64,000 bases of DNA from an uncultured Alphaproteobacteria bacterium. Lineage in GTDB: Bacteria > Pseudomonadota > Alphaproteobacteria > Rhodobacterales > Rhodobacteraceae. The first letter of the stretch is position 1, and every line of letters starts with the position of its first letter. Made by a program: the position numbers and the translations under genes. Below the pieces are notes generated by a model, which saw only the letters and a program-made list of their open reading frames with translations, did no database searches and had not been told where the DNA came from. Shown here piece by piece: positions 1 to 11,100 of the stretch. Location of the stretch: the NCBI GenBank assembly GCA_902533625.1, contig CACAMI010000004.1, forward strand, positions 1 to 64,000, written 5' to 3'.

Positions 1-1737
1 GAACTTGTCGGTATTTCTCTATGTTTTGAAGTTGGTAAAGCATTTTATATACCAGTTGGGCATAAAGAAGAGGCTGTAGATGGAATTGAAGGGACTCTTT
101 TTTCTGACTCAAGGTTGGATAAACGGCAGTTGCCATTAGAGATGATAATTAATGAATTGAGGCCAATTTTAGAGAACTCTTCGATCCTCAAAATTGGGCA
201 GAATATAAAATATGACGCTAAGATTTTAAAAAAATACGGAATTAATATGATAGCCGTTGACGATACAATGTTAATGTCTTTTTGCATAAATGGAGGCCGC
301 CATAGACATAGTATGGATTCTTTGTCGACCCGTTACCTTAACCATGATCCAATTCCAATAAAGGAATTGATAGGAACAGGAAAGTCGGCTGTAACGTTTG
401 ACAAAGTTCCAATTGAAAAAGCGACAACCTACGCTTCTGAAGATGCAGACATAACATTAAGGCTTTGGTCAACGTTTAAGCCATCTTTATTAGCAAATAG
501 GGTTAACACTGTTTATGAAACTATGGAAAGGCCACTCATTTTTGTCTTAAAGGAAATGGAGGAAAACGGAATCGTTGTGGATCGAAAGCACCTCCAAGAC
601 ATGTCAAACAAATTGGCGCAGAAAATGACAAATCTTGAGAGTAATATCCATAAAAAGGCTGGGTTTGAATTTAATGTAGGCTCCCCTAAACAGCTTGGTG
701 AAGTGCTTTTTGAGAAGTTAAAAATGCCAGGTGGAAAAAAAGGAAAGACTGGTGCATATGCTACTGGAGCAGAAGTTTTGATGACACTTTCAGTAGATGG
801 TTATGATTTTGCCCAAGATGTTTTAGATTGGCGCCAAATGTCGAAATTAAAGTCGACCTATACAGATGCTTTGCAAGATCATATTGACGAGGCTACTGGA
901 CGTGTTCATACTTCCTATATTAGTTCAGGAGCTTCTACTGGCAGATTGTCTTCATCAGATCCTAACCTTCAGAACATACCAATTCGTACTGAGGAAGGAA
1001 GGAAAATAAGAGAGGCCTTTATATCAAAGGAAGGTTACAAGATTGTTAGCCTTGACTATAGCCAAATTGAACTTAGGATTTTAGCACACATGGCTGAAAT
1101 AGATAGTTTAAAGAAGGCTTTTCATGAAGGTCAGGATATACATGCTATGACAGCCTCTGAAATATTTAATGTACCTTTAGATGAAATGACTTCAGATATA
1201 AGAAGAAAAGCGAAGGCAATAAATTTTGGTGTGATTTATGGGATATCAGCATTTGGCTTAGCCAACAATTTGCGAATTAAAAGAGAAGAAGCGAAAAATT
1301 TCATTGATACTTACTTTGCGCGGTATCCGGGAATTAAGGAATATATGGATATAACCGTAAGTGGTGCCAAGTCAGATGGGTTTGTTAGTACAATGTTTGG
1401 AAGAAAGGTACACACTCCTGAGATAAATGCAAAAGGTCCTACCGGTGGTTTTGCATGGAGAGCAGCCATAAATGCACCAATTCAGGGTACAGCGGCTGAT
1501 ATTATTAAGAGAGCAATGATAAAAATTGATCGATTTTTAGATCAGTCAAGTCTTCAAGCAAAGATGCTATTACAGGTGCATGACGAATTAATATTTGAGG
1601 TGCTAGATAATGAAGTAGAGCAGGTCTCTAAGGAGATTAGTTTAATCATGGAGAAAGCGTGTGAACCTGTTTTAAAATTATCTGTTCCTTTGATTGTGGA
1701 CTCGGGTTTCGGTGACAGCTGGGCTTTAGCTCATTAA
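1..1737 (+). CDS. polA: DNA polymerase I, 3' part (5' end outside window)
   Basis: The reading frame is open from base 1, so the 5' nuclease domain lies upstream of the window. The visible part starts in the 3'-5' exonuclease domain and runs to the natural stop. Exo II (NIKYDAK) and Exo III (YASEDADIT) residues are present, so proofreading looks intact, unlike many Pol I proteins that have lost it. The polymerase domain has motif A (SLDYSQIELR), motif B (RRKAKAINFGVIYG) and motif C (QVHDELIFE) with both catalytic Asp residues. The enzyme fills gaps in DNA repair and removes Okazaki primers. It converges tail to tail with the MATE gene, 7 bp between the two stops. Confidence 0.97.
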   Translation, partial: ELVGISLCFEVGKAFYIPVGHKEEAVDGIEGTLFSDSRLDKRQLPLEMIINELRPILENSSILKIGQNIKYDAKILKKYGINMIAVDDTMLMSFCINGGRHRHSMDSLSTRYLNHDPIPIKELIGTGKSAVTFDKVPIEKATTYASEDADITLRLWSTFKPSLLANRVNTVYETMERPLIFVLKEMEENGIVVDRKHLQDMSNKLAQKMTNLESNIHKKAGFEFNVGSPKQLGEVLFEKLKMPGGKKGKTGAYATGAEVLMTLSVDGYDFAQDVLDWRQMSKLKSTYTDALQDHIDEATGRVHTSYISSGASTGRLSSSDPNLQNIPIRTEEGRKIREAFISKEGYKIVSLDYSQIELRILAHMAEIDSLKKAFHEGQDIHAMTASEIFNVPLDEMTSDIRRKAKAINFGVIYGISAFGLANNLRIKREEAKNFIDTYFARYPGIKEYMDITVSGAKSDGFVSTMFGRKVHTPEINAKGPTGGFAWRAAINAPIQGTAADIIKRAMIKIDRFLDQSSLQAKMLLQVHDELIFEVLDNEVEQVSKEISLIMEKACEPVLKLSVPLIVDSGFGDSWALAH

Positions 1738-1744
1738 GGAAATA

Positions 1745-3079
1745 CTAAAGCTTTGCCTTCAGAAATTTGAATCTGCAACCTAAGGTTGCAAAACAAAAAC
1801 CCATCCCTATTCCTAGACCAATCCAGATACCGCTTCCACCAAGACCTAAATGAATTGACAAAATGTAGGCAAAGGGAATTCCCACTCCCCAATAGGATAG
1901 CAGACATAAGTAAAATGGAACTTTTGTGTCCGATAGACCTCTTAAAAGACCTATTGTTAGAATTTGACCGCAGTCAAAGATATGAAAAATTATTCCAACA
2001 AATAAAAAGATTAATGCAAATCTTAATACCTCGTCTGAATTTGCTAACCTCTGATCTAAAAAGAGATTTATGAAAAATTCCCCTCCTAAAATTAGGGTAA
2101 AAATAATGAGAACTCCAAACCCCATTCCAAGGATATAAATAGATTTACTAGCTTCATAAATTTTTTCTTTGTTTTCCTCGCCTAGGGCGGTTCCTACTCT
2201 TATGGTTGCTGCTTGGGAAATACCTAAAGGTATCATAAATGCTAAACCAAATATTTGCATAAGTATGCCGTGGGCGGCTAATTCTATCTTTCCTATCCAC
2301 CCCATTATTACAGCGGCAGCGCTAAAGCTTCCCACCTCAGCGAGTGTTGTAAGGCCTATTGGAAAACCCATTTTTATTACTTGTAGGAGCGCTCTACTAT
2401 CAGGTTTATATATTCTTTTGAATAATTCATAATTTCGAATTGATTTTGATAAATATGTATAACCTACCATTAAAACCATCATGGCTAAACCAGAAATTAC
2501 AGAAGCGAATGCCGCTCCCTGGATCTCCAACCGAGGTGCACCAAGATTTCCAAAAATCAGCATATAGTTAACCAATGCATTAAATAACAACCCAAATACA
2601 GATATCCAAAAAATTATGTAAACCCTATCTATTGACATCATAAAGGCCCTAACCATAGTGAAAATCATAAACGGCAAAATCATCCATTTAGCGATTGCCA
2701 TATATTGGGAAGCTAAAGAAATTAATTCTTCCTTTTGCCCAAAAAATCTTAGTATTAAATCTGTTTGTGAGAGTATTGTTATGCTTGCTAAGCTAGATAA
2801 AATGACTGCCCACAACCCCATTCTAAAGGCGCGTCTCGCAAAAGTTGCATCTTGTCTGCCCTGAGCCTGAGAAATAAGGGCGACGCTAGCATTTGGAAAA
2901 CCATAGATCCAGATATACAGTATAAAAAGAAGTGTTGATGCTAAGGTTAGGGCAGCAAGTTCTGTAGTTCCAAGCCAACCTATCATCAGAGTGTCAGTCA
3001 CCCCAATACCCATCTGCGTAAATTGGGTGATGATTAAAGGAAAGCTCAGTTTAATAGTTTTTTGGATCTCGAGTAGCAT
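1745..3079 (-). CDS. MATE family multidrug efflux transporter
   Basis: Predicted inner-membrane antiporter of the NorM/MATE class, exporting cationic drugs or metabolites against Na+ or H+. The 444-residue length is standard for the family, and the protein is hydrophobic throughout with about twelve membrane segments in two homologous halves. The N-terminal half carries the typical run LIITQFTQMGIGVTDTLMIG; the repeat in the second half begins near GFPIGLTTLAEVGSF. It stands alone, converging on polA and divergent from the TMADH-like gene. Substrate cannot be told from sequence. Confidence 0.9.
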   Translation of the reverse strand: MLLEIQKTIKLSFPLIITQFTQMGIGVTDTLMIGWLGTTELAALTLASTLLFILYIWIYGFPNASVALISQAQGRQDATFARRAFRMGLWAVILSSLASITILSQTDLILRFFGQKEELISLASQYMAIAKWMILPFMIFTMVRAFMMSIDRVYIIFWISVFGLLFNALVNYMLIFGNLGAPRLEIQGAAFASVISGLAMMVLMVGYTYLSKSIRNYELFKRIYKPDSRALLQVIKMGFPIGLTTLAEVGSFSAAAVIMGWIGKIELAAHGILMQIFGLAFMIPLGISQAATIRVGTALGEENKEKIYEASKSIYILGMGFGVLIIFTLILGGEFFINLFLDQRLANSDEVLRFALIFLFVGIIFHIFDCGQILTIGLLRGLSDTKVPFYLCLLSYWGVGIPFAYILSIHLGLGGSGIWIGLGIGMGFCFATLGCRFKFLKAKL

Positions 3080-3213
3080 GGTCTATTAATATTGGAAATT
3101 GAGTTCACTTAGTATCTAAAAAGTTAAAATTAATTAATTAACCCATGGTTATTTTAGAAGCGAATAGCTATTCTATATTAGATTTAGGTAATTGTGATGG
3201 TGTTAATACCCTA

Positions 3214-5259
3214 ATGTTAAAGCAACATGAAATTCTGTTTCAACCGATAGATATTGGGCCTAGGACTTTAAAGAATAGATTTTACCAAGTTCCTCATTGT
3301 ACTGGAATGGGTTATAATTTACCTCAAACTCACGCAGCCATGCGTAGCGTGAAGGCCGAAGGTGGTTGGGGGGCAGTCTGCACTGAATACTGCTCAATTT
3401 CTCCAGACACTGATGATGCGCCATATCCTTTTCAAACTATTTGGGATGATAGTGATGTAAAAAATTTATCTATGATGGTATCGGGCGTCCATGAGTATAA
3501 TTCTCTTGCTGGAGTAGAGTTGCTAGCTGGAGGTAGTTATGTAGCTAATATGAATGTAAGGCGTCCGGCTCTTGGGGCAGTTAGCTTACAGTCTGCTTCT
3601 GAACCTTTGCAAAGTAGAGCAATGGATAAATCTGATATTGTTGACTTAAGGCGAACTCATAAATTGGCAGTCAAAAGGGCTATTCAAGCAGATTTTGACA
3701 TCATTTATGTTTATGCAACCCACTGGTATCTTTTCACGGAGTTCTTATCACCTAAAGTCAATACACGAACTGATGAATATGGTGGCACGGCGCTTAATCG
3801 TTCTAGAATCATTCGCGAAATTATTGAAGATTCTCTTGAAGAGATTAAAGGGCAAGCGGCCTTAGCAGTTAGATTTTCAGCTAATGGTGAAGATATGCCA
3901 ATGGAGGAAAGGCACGAAATTTTTTCTGCTATGTGTGACCTGCCCGATTTGTGGGATTTGAATATTGATTCCTACCATGAGGAGATGTCTCCTTCGCAAT
4001 TCCTAAATTCAGGCACATTAGCAGATCAGGTCTCTTGGGTAAAAAATTATACTAAGAAGCCTGTGCTAACTGTAGGGCGGTATACATCTCCGGATGACAT
4101 GGCCTCACATATAAGATCTGGTCATATAGATATCATAGGTGCTGCTAGACCATCTATAGCGGACCCTTTCCTTCCAAATAAGATTAGAGATGAAGATTTT
4201 GATGAAATTAGAGAATGTATAGGATGTAACATTTGTTATGCGACAAATACAAGAGGAGTACCTATGCGGTGTACTCAAAATCCTACCATGGGTGAGGAAT
4301 GGAGAAAGGGTTGGCATCCTGAAAAACTACCTCAAGCAGAATCTGAAGGATCAATTTTAGTTGTTGGTGGAGGCCCTGCAGGGCTGGAGGCCACGGCCTC
4401 ATTAGCTAAACGTGGGTACAATGTTACTCTTGCTGAAAAATCAAATGAATTAGGAGGTCGTATTTTAAGTGAGAGTAAATTGTTTGGTTTGAATGAATGG
4501 ATACGTGTAAGAGATTATCGGTTATCATCAATCAATAAATCTTCAAATGTTGAAGTGTTTCTTAATTCTGAAATGCAATTAGAAGATTTACTAGATTTTG
4601 GCGCAGATAAAATCGTTATTTCTACTGGAAGTACTTGGAATATTGATGGACGTGGGAATACCTTGGTTGGTGGAGGAAATTACTCTGAGGATAGTTTAAT
4701 TTCAGTCGATGAGTTTTTTAAAAACCGTAGTCAATTTAAATCTTCAGTCAGCGGAAGAAAAATATTGATTTATGACGATAACGGTCATTACATGGCGCCA
4801 ACCATAGCTATAGATTTAGCTACTGCCGGAGCTGTTGTCACTTTAGTTTGCTCATTTGGTTATGCAAATGAATGGGGCTTAAATACTGAAGAGAGAGTGG
4901 GTATAAATCAAAAGATCGCAGAAACTGGCATTAAACTAATTACTTCTCATTCCGTCTCAGCTTTTGATGAAGATAAAGCTACCATCTCATGTGTTTTTTC
5001 TGGTTTTGAGAAAATTTTAGAGACTGATCTTTTCATGCCGGTTACAATCAGGACACCTAACTCTAATTTATATCACGCTTTAAAAAATCTTGAAGGGAAT
5101 GATAGCAGATTAGTGAACAAATCCATTTATAGGATTGGAGATTGTGAAGCTCCTGGTTTAATAGCTAATTGTATCTATTCTGGTCACAAACTAGCAAGGG
5201 AGATAGATTCCTCAGATGAAGATGGCGTGTATCTCAATAGAGAACGTGTATCTATATAG
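3214..5259 (+). CDS. Trimethylamine/dimethylamine dehydrogenase-family flavoprotein
   Basis: A two-part protein of the TMADH family, which oxidatively demethylates methylated amines to formaldehyde plus a smaller amine. The N-terminal TIM barrel has the Cys that binds FMN covalently (VPHCTGMG, Cys29; Cys30 in Methylophilus TMADH). The 4Fe-4S cysteines are Cys335, 338, 341 and 353 in CIGCNIC plus a later Cys. The C-terminal half is an ADP/FAD-binding Rossmann domain (VVGGGPAGLEA). The TMADH cage residues Tyr60 and Trp264 appear conserved, but the position of Trp355 is Asn345. I chose ATG 3214 because it puts the flavin Cys at the family position; the frame is open from ATG 3145. Substrate unknown: di- or trimethylamine, histamine or an N-methylated amino acid are family options. 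Confidence 0.88.
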   Translation: MLKQHEILFQPIDIGPRTLKNRFYQVPHCTGMGYNLPQTHAAMRSVKAEGGWGAVCTEYCSISPDTDDAPYPFQTIWDDSDVKNLSMMVSGVHEYNSLAGVELLAGGSYVANMNVRRPALGAVSLQSASEPLQSRAMDKSDIVDLRRTHKLAVKRAIQADFDIIYVYATHWYLFTEFLSPKVNTRTDEYGGTALNRSRIIREIIEDSLEEIKGQAALAVRFSANGEDMPMEERHEIFSAMCDLPDLWDLNIDSYHEEMSPSQFLNSGTLADQVSWVKNYTKKPVLTVGRYTSPDDMASHIRSGHIDIIGAARPSIADPFLPNKIRDEDFDEIRECIGCNICYATNTRGVPMRCTQNPTMGEEWRKGWHPEKLPQAESEGSILVVGGGPAGLEATASLAKRGYNVTLAEKSNELGGRILSESKLFGLNEWIRVRDYRLSSINKSSNVEVFLNSEMQLEDLLDFGADKIVISTGSTWNIDGRGNTLVGGGNYSEDSLISVDEFFKNRSQFKSSVSGRKILIYDDNGHYMAPTIAIDLATAGAVVTLVCSFGYANEWGLNTEERVGINQKIAETGIKLITSHSVSAFDEDKATISCVFSGFEKILETDLFMPVTIRTPNSNLYHALKNLEGNDSRLVNKSIYRIGDCEAPGLIANCIYSGHKLAREIDSSDEDGVYLNRERVSI

Positions 5260-5287
5260 CTTCAGTATTTGTTATAAATTGAGGCAA

Positions 5288-6952
5288 TTAATGTTTAGAA
5301 TGAAGCTGGCTATCCGTTAAAATTTCATCTGCAGCTTTCTCTGCCATTGCAATTACGGTAGCATTCAAATTGCCGGTAATTTGAGTTGGAAAAGCGGAAG
5401 CATCGCATACTCTCAGATTATCAAAACCTCTTACTTTTAAATCACCATCTAAAACAGCTGAACTATCATTTTCTGGCCCCATTCTTGCTGTTGAACACGG
5501 GTGGTGGCCTGAATAAGTGTTTTTGTATATTGCCTCTTCAATTTCCTTATTGGTCTTTGCATCTCTAAATGGTGAAAGTTCTCCAGAATGGTGTCTCGAG
5601 ATTTCCTCTTTTGACATAACCTCACGCATTACCTTTACACCTGCTATCATTTCTTCAAGGTCAGATCTCACTTCATAATAATTTGGGTTTATAAGAGGGC
5701 AATCTAATGGATTATTGCTTTTCAGCCGTACCGTCCCAAGTGATTTGGGCCTCATCTGATTTATGTCAATTTGAATGCCAGGACGAGCAACCTTCCTACC
5801 TCTTGCAAGAAATTTTCTTCCCAGCCTTTCGAGTAAAGGAGTAGAGTCCTCTTTTTTATTGGTTAGGTTCTCATCTATTATCATAGGTGTCATATAGACT
5901 TGAAGCTCCGGTAAAGTGAGGTCATTAAAGGCATGAAATAGTACAGCAGAAAAGAACGCACCACTTCCTGGACCGCTTTTGAAAAGCAACCATCTAATCA
6001 TTAGTTGCAATGCTCTATCAAGACGCTGAAATCTAGCTAAACTAAGGTCCATTCTATGGGAGGAGTACTGCATAGATACGTCTACATGATCCGCTAGATT
6101 TTCACCAACCCCAGGTAATTTCATATGTATAGGTATGTTGAGTTTTTTTAAGTGATCCTCTGGTCCAATGCCAGAAAGCAAGAGAGTTTGGGGCGTACCA
6201 AAGGCTCCCTGGCAAAGAATTATTTCGTTGTGGCAAAGGATTTTTTTACCATTTATAGTTTCTACTCCAGAAGCTCTATTTTTATTTAATAAAATGCGCG
6301 CAATATGACACTTTTTTATAATTGTTAAATTTTTTGGTTTTCTCTTAAGGTAGGCTATATTTGAAGATTGACGAATACCATTTCTGATCATACTTTCAGT
6401 ACGGCCAACTCCTGTCCTAGATGGCCCATTAAAATCTTCTAAGAAATTGTGACCAGCTTTCATAGCTGCGTCAATAAAAGCTTTTTCTAGTACGCCAAAG
6501 TTTACCGATGGTTCTGTTGCTATAGGACCAAAATTGCCATGCCATTGATCATGGCGGTATTTAGAGCTCTCTGATTTAATGAAATATGGAAGCATATCAG
6601 AGTAGCTCCAGCCTTTAAGTCCCATTTTTTGCCACTTATCATAATCAGCAGAAACTCCACGCATATAAATCATTCCGTTCATGTTTGAACTTCCACCCAA
6701 ACCCTTGCCTCGGGGTAAGTAAATTGATCTTCCATTCAAGTTCTTTTGGGGAGTGGATTGGAAACCCCAATCTAGGTCTGGATTTCCAAAAACAAATCCG
6801 TTACCTGCAGGCATTTTTATGAATAAATTTTTTCCATCACCACCGGCTTCAATTAGGCATACACTCAGATTGTTATTTTCAGAAAGGCGAGCAGCCAGTG
6901 TGCACCCCGCGGAACCACCTCCAACGATTATATAATCAAAAAATTTTGCCAT
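5288..6952 (-). CDS. GMC family oxidoreductase (choline dehydrogenase-like)
   Basis: FAD-dependent glucose-methanol-choline oxidoreductase of 554 residues, the usual length for choline or alcohol dehydrogenases. The N-terminus has the dinucleotide-binding motif DYIIVGGGSAGCTLAARL, followed by GMC signature 1 (PRGKGLGGSSNMNGMIYMRG) and signature 2 (GAFGTPQTLLLSGIGP). The C-terminus holds the catalytic His region YSGHHPCSTARMG and the FAD-contacting GNLNATVIAMAEKAAD. No signal peptide, so cytoplasmic or membrane-associated. It is the last gene of a tightly packed minus-strand cluster (3 bp after the MFS gene), so its substrate may be what that carrier imports. Choline is possible, but no betaine aldehyde dehydrogenase or betI is adjacent. 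Confidence 0.88.
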   Translation of the reverse strand: MAKFFDYIIVGGGSAGCTLAARLSENNNLSVCLIEAGGDGKNLFIKMPAGNGFVFGNPDLDWGFQSTPQKNLNGRSIYLPRGKGLGGSSNMNGMIYMRGVSADYDKWQKMGLKGWSYSDMLPYFIKSESSKYRHDQWHGNFGPIATEPSVNFGVLEKAFIDAAMKAGHNFLEDFNGPSRTGVGRTESMIRNGIRQSSNIAYLKRKPKNLTIIKKCHIARILLNKNRASGVETINGKKILCHNEIILCQGAFGTPQTLLLSGIGPEDHLKKLNIPIHMKLPGVGENLADHVDVSMQYSSHRMDLSLARFQRLDRALQLMIRWLLFKSGPGSGAFFSAVLFHAFNDLTLPELQVYMTPMIIDENLTNKKEDSTPLLERLGRKFLARGRKVARPGIQIDINQMRPKSLGTVRLKSNNPLDCPLINPNYYEVRSDLEEMIAGVKVMREVMSKEEISRHHSGELSPFRDAKTNKEIEEAIYKNTYSGHHPCSTARMGPENDSSAVLDGDLKVRGFDNLRVCDASAFPTQITGNLNATVIAMAEKAADEILTDSQLHSKH

Positions 6953-6955
6953 GTA

Positions 6956-8134
6956 CTACTGCCTATAAACGGATCTAAAAACTAGATAGAAAAATATTAC
7001 TGTCGCCATTATAGAGAATAATGAACTATAGCTTAGAAAAAGCAATGCAAATCCAGATATCACAGGACCCATGATTTTCCCAGAATTTCTTATGGCCCCA
7101 AGTAAACCCATTTCACTACCATGATGAAAGAAGTTATTGTTTTTTACTATAAGTGAGAGGCTTGCCGGAACTACAAATGCTTGACCAATCCCAAATAATA
7201 CTGCGCTGATATATAACATATTATTTTCTTGGCTAAGGCTCAAATTTAATAAGCTAAAAATCATTAGAATAAGTCCATAACGTATTAATAGTTCCGTGGA
7301 CCACGTATCTCCCATCCTTCCTCCAATTGGACGAAACAAGAAATGAAAAAATTCTTGTATAGTAAGGTATATGCCAGCCTTTATAAATGTTCCAGAATCT
7401 GACGTTAAGATTTGTAGGGGAATAAATACCTTCACAGAATATGTCGTAAAGTAGATGAAAAATTCTAAAATCCCTGCACGCCACACAGCTTTGTTATAGA
7501 AGCTTACCTTGAATGCGGTAAGAATTAGGTCTTTAAGGTTCTTTAAAGAACCTAGGACATTTGTGATATTATTTTTTGTATTGCTCTTCTTGGAGCTGAT
7601 AAAAAGAATTGGTATAGAGCCGATAATTGAAATTAATCCGATTAAGTAGAACGCAATTTCTATTGAAAAGTAACTGAGAATTAATCCTGCTGTAATTGGA
7701 GCAAAAAGGTAGGCTGCTGATCGTGCCATACCAAATACACCCATCTTTAAAGAAGAGTTGCTTTCAGACATATCAGCGACAAGTGCCAGTGTGACTGGGC
7801 CAAGGATAGCTGTAGCTACACCATGAAAGATTCTTAAAATTGCCAGCTCTGTCGGTGTGTCAACAAACTGATACATGAATGGAAAGAAAATGAAAAATGT
7901 AGATGCTATTAGAAGCCAAACCTTTCTTCCTAATTGATCTGATAGGAAGCCTATTATGGGTTTTAAAAACATCCCTGTTAGGGTGGAGATAGATAAAATG
8001 GTTCCAACCAAAATTTCAGATGCCCCAAGGATCATTGCAAAATATGGAAGGAGAGGCATTTTACCTATCTGATAGCCATACCTAAAAGTAAAGTCAGAAG
8101 CAAATAGTAGAAAAAAATCCTTTTTAAAAATCAT
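6956..8134 (-). CDS. MFS transporter
   Basis: Major facilitator superfamily carrier, 392 residues, about twelve membrane helices. The loop between helices 2 and 3 has the MFS motif A variant GFLSDQLGRKVWLL, and the matching motif in the second half is RPIGGRMGDTWSTE. The closest general look is a drug/metabolite:H+ antiporter or aromatic-acid type carrier; substrate unknown. It sits between the BNR-repeat gene (23 bp) and the GMC oxidoreductase gene (3 bp) on the same strand, so co-transcription is likely. Confidence 0.85.
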   Translation of the reverse strand: MIFKKDFFLLFASDFTFRYGYQIGKMPLLPYFAMILGASEILVGTILSISTLTGMFLKPIIGFLSDQLGRKVWLLIASTFFIFFPFMYQFVDTPTELAILRIFHGVATAILGPVTLALVADMSESNSSLKMGVFGMARSAAYLFAPITAGLILSYFSIEIAFYLIGLISIIGSIPILFISSKKSNTKNNITNVLGSLKNLKDLILTAFKVSFYNKAVWRAGILEFFIYFTTYSVKVFIPLQILTSDSGTFIKAGIYLTIQEFFHFLFRPIGGRMGDTWSTELLIRYGLILMIFSLLNLSLSQENNMLYISAVLFGIGQAFVVPASLSLIVKNNNFFHHGSEMGLLGAIRNSGKIMGPVISGFALLFLSYSSLFSIMATVIFFYLVFRSVYRQ

Positions 8135-8157
8135 GCTAAGGAAATTGCTTTTGCCAG

Positions 8158-11100
8158 TTACCAGCCTGTTTTCGGGGCAAATATAGATTGTGCTGTTATA
8201 ACTGGTGGCTTTAATTTTCCTATGTCAGAATTAAATTTCTTGACCTTAGTTTCAACAAGCTTATCTAGGTCATCTAATATTTTATCGACCTTTATAAAAA
8301 CGCCTCTAGATACTTCTTCAGATTGCTGAGGTGGTTTTGCATCAGCTATGATTATTAATGAAAGCAAATCTTTAAGTGTGTCATCTAACCCAGCTGGGTG
8401 TCGCAAAACATCGCTTGGGGTCTCTTTATTAATACTTACCAAGCTTCCTTCAACTTTTTTAAGATCTAAGATAAGGCTTTCAATAGTAGTTTTCTTGTCC
8501 GGCGTCACTCTTAACATATGTTCCAACTGTGAGCTCATTAGCCTAATTCTATTCAATGCGATATGCAATTCAGAGAGCTTATTTGTTATGTCTACTGCCA
8601 AATTATACTGCTCTTCAAGATCATTTTTTGAAGCCATTACTCTTGGATCTTTTATTACTTCGAAAGAAATTACTTTCGATGATTCGTTTACTTTAAGTTC
8701 AATTTGATAATTACCAGGCATAACTTTTACACCGCTCCCACCTGCCAGTTTAGAACTTTTTGAAAATGGCTCATATTTCCTTTTGATTAGGGATTTATCT
8801 TGTTCTATGGGCCCTTGTTCACACAGATTCCAAATAAATTTATTCAAACCCGGAATAAGTTTCAATTTGTTTTTACTATCATTCGCATTTTCAAACCTGA
8901 TTATTTCTTTGCCCTTATTATTCTTAATTCTTATAGATATATTGGGATTTTTTACTCTATTGCTTAGCCAAAAGTAAATTACAGCTCCATTAGGAGGATT
9001 TTCCCCAGTATCAAGGTATTTTCTTTCTTCTGTTCCATCAGCAAGTGTTCTCATATATGAGGCTCCTGAAACGCCAAACGCTGGGCTGTAGTCCTTGCCG
9101 TCACCGTTGAAAATTCCTGAACTCCAATGAATATTCTGTCTCACAGTTTTAGGTACTGGAAAGATATCAAACTTATCATCTAGTTTCATTGGTTGGCGAA
9201 AGACTTCAATGTTGTCCAGTATCCAGAAAGATCTCCCATGAGTGGCTACCACTAAATCTGAGTTCTTAATTTTAATATCATAAACAGGAACAACTGGAAA
9301 TTTTCCAGAGAGCCGGTTCCATTCTTTTCCATCATTTAAAGAAGTGTAAATTCCTGTTTCTGTTCCTACAAACAATAGACCGGGAACCTTTATGTCACAT
9401 CTAATAACCCTCGTAATTTCATTCTTTGGAAAATTTTTGTTTAATTTTTTCCATGTTTTTCCGCTATCTGATGTTTTAAACAGGTATGGCTCGTAATCAG
9501 ACATTTTATATCTAGTAGCAGAAAGATATATTGTATCTGGATCGTGGCAAGAGATTTCAATATTGCCAATATAAGCCCATTCAGGCATATCTTTAGGTGT
9601 AACATTTTTCCAAGTTGATCCTTCGTTTCTAGTAACATGGACTAGACCGTCATCAGTTGCTGCCCAAATTTCTCCTTTGCGATGCAAGGATTCAACTAAG
9701 GAGGAACAGGTAGCGTATTGTTCCGCACCTGCACTCTCTGGTGTGAGAGGCCCTCCAGAAAAATCTAATTTTGATTTATCGTTACGACTTAGGTCAGGAG
9801 AAATTTTTTTCCAGTTCATTCCTTCATTTTCTGATTTAAAAACGTGATTACCTCCGACATAAATTATTTCTGAATTATGTGGAGAAAAAATAATTGGAAA
9901 AGTCCATGCAAACCTATACTTAAGATTTTTAGGAGCAATACCTAACTGCTCTTCTGGCCAGACGTTAATTAACTGCATTTGACGAGTTTTATGATCATAT
10001 CTTTGTAAAGCTCCATTTCCTCCAGGGCTTGAACCCACTGCACCCACATAAGTTATTTCAGGATTTTTTGGATTAACGGCGATGAACCCACTTTCGCCTG
10101 TGCCAGGCAAAATGCAGTCAGCCATTGTAATCATTCCCCACTCAGCTTGGCTTGGTACCGAAATGGATGTATTATCTTGCTGGGTAGCATACACTCTATA
10201 AGGGTATTGGTTGTCTATATCCATTCTATAAAATTGAGCAGTATTTTGGTTATAAATTGTTGACCATGTATCCCCGCCATTAAATGAAACACATGCTCCT
10301 CCATCATTGCCTTCTATCATTCTTAGGGGGTTTTCAGGATCAATCCAAAGATCATGATTATCTCCATGGGGTGTGGTGATTTCAGAAAAGTTTTTTCCTC
10401 CATCAATAGACTTCCACATCTGAAAATTCGTAACATAGACCGTTTCAGCATTTAAAGGATCAGAAAATATATGAGTATAATACCAGGGTCTGTGTATAAG
10501 ATCTCTATTAGGGCAAGTCAGTTTCCAGCTTTCACCATAGTTTTCAGAAACATATAAGCCTGTATTCGTGTCATCAGCTTCCACCAAGCAATATACTTTC
10601 CCTTGCCTTGCAGATGAAATTGTTACACCTATTTTTCCAAGCAATCCATGAGCAAAACCAGGTTTTTCAGATACTGCCTCCCAAGTTTCTCCACTATCCA
10701 TTGATCTAAAAAGCTTACTACCTTTTCCTCCAGATGAAAGGTGCCAAAATTGCCTTTTTGCCTCCCATGTAGAAGCAAACAAGATCCTGGGATTTGTCAT
10801 GTCCATTGATATATCTATTGCACCAGCATTCTGACTAACGTATAGAACTTTTTCCCAGGTTTTTCCTCCATCAATTGTTCGATATACTCCTCTGTCTTTA
10901 TTTGGGCCAAAGGCGTCGCCAAATGCCGCCACAAAGACGATATCTGGATTTTCAGGGTGTACTCTAATTTCTCCTATATGCTTAGTTTTTTCCAATCCTA
11001 TATGCTTCCACGTGCGACCTGCATCTTCAGACTTATACATGCCATCACCAAAGGAGACATCAATTCGAATTGTGGTTTCACCTGTGCCTGCATAAATTAT

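Noticed and set aside
8348-8707. 119-residue plus-strand frame
   Set aside because: Inside the BNR-repeat gene on the opposite strand; shadow.
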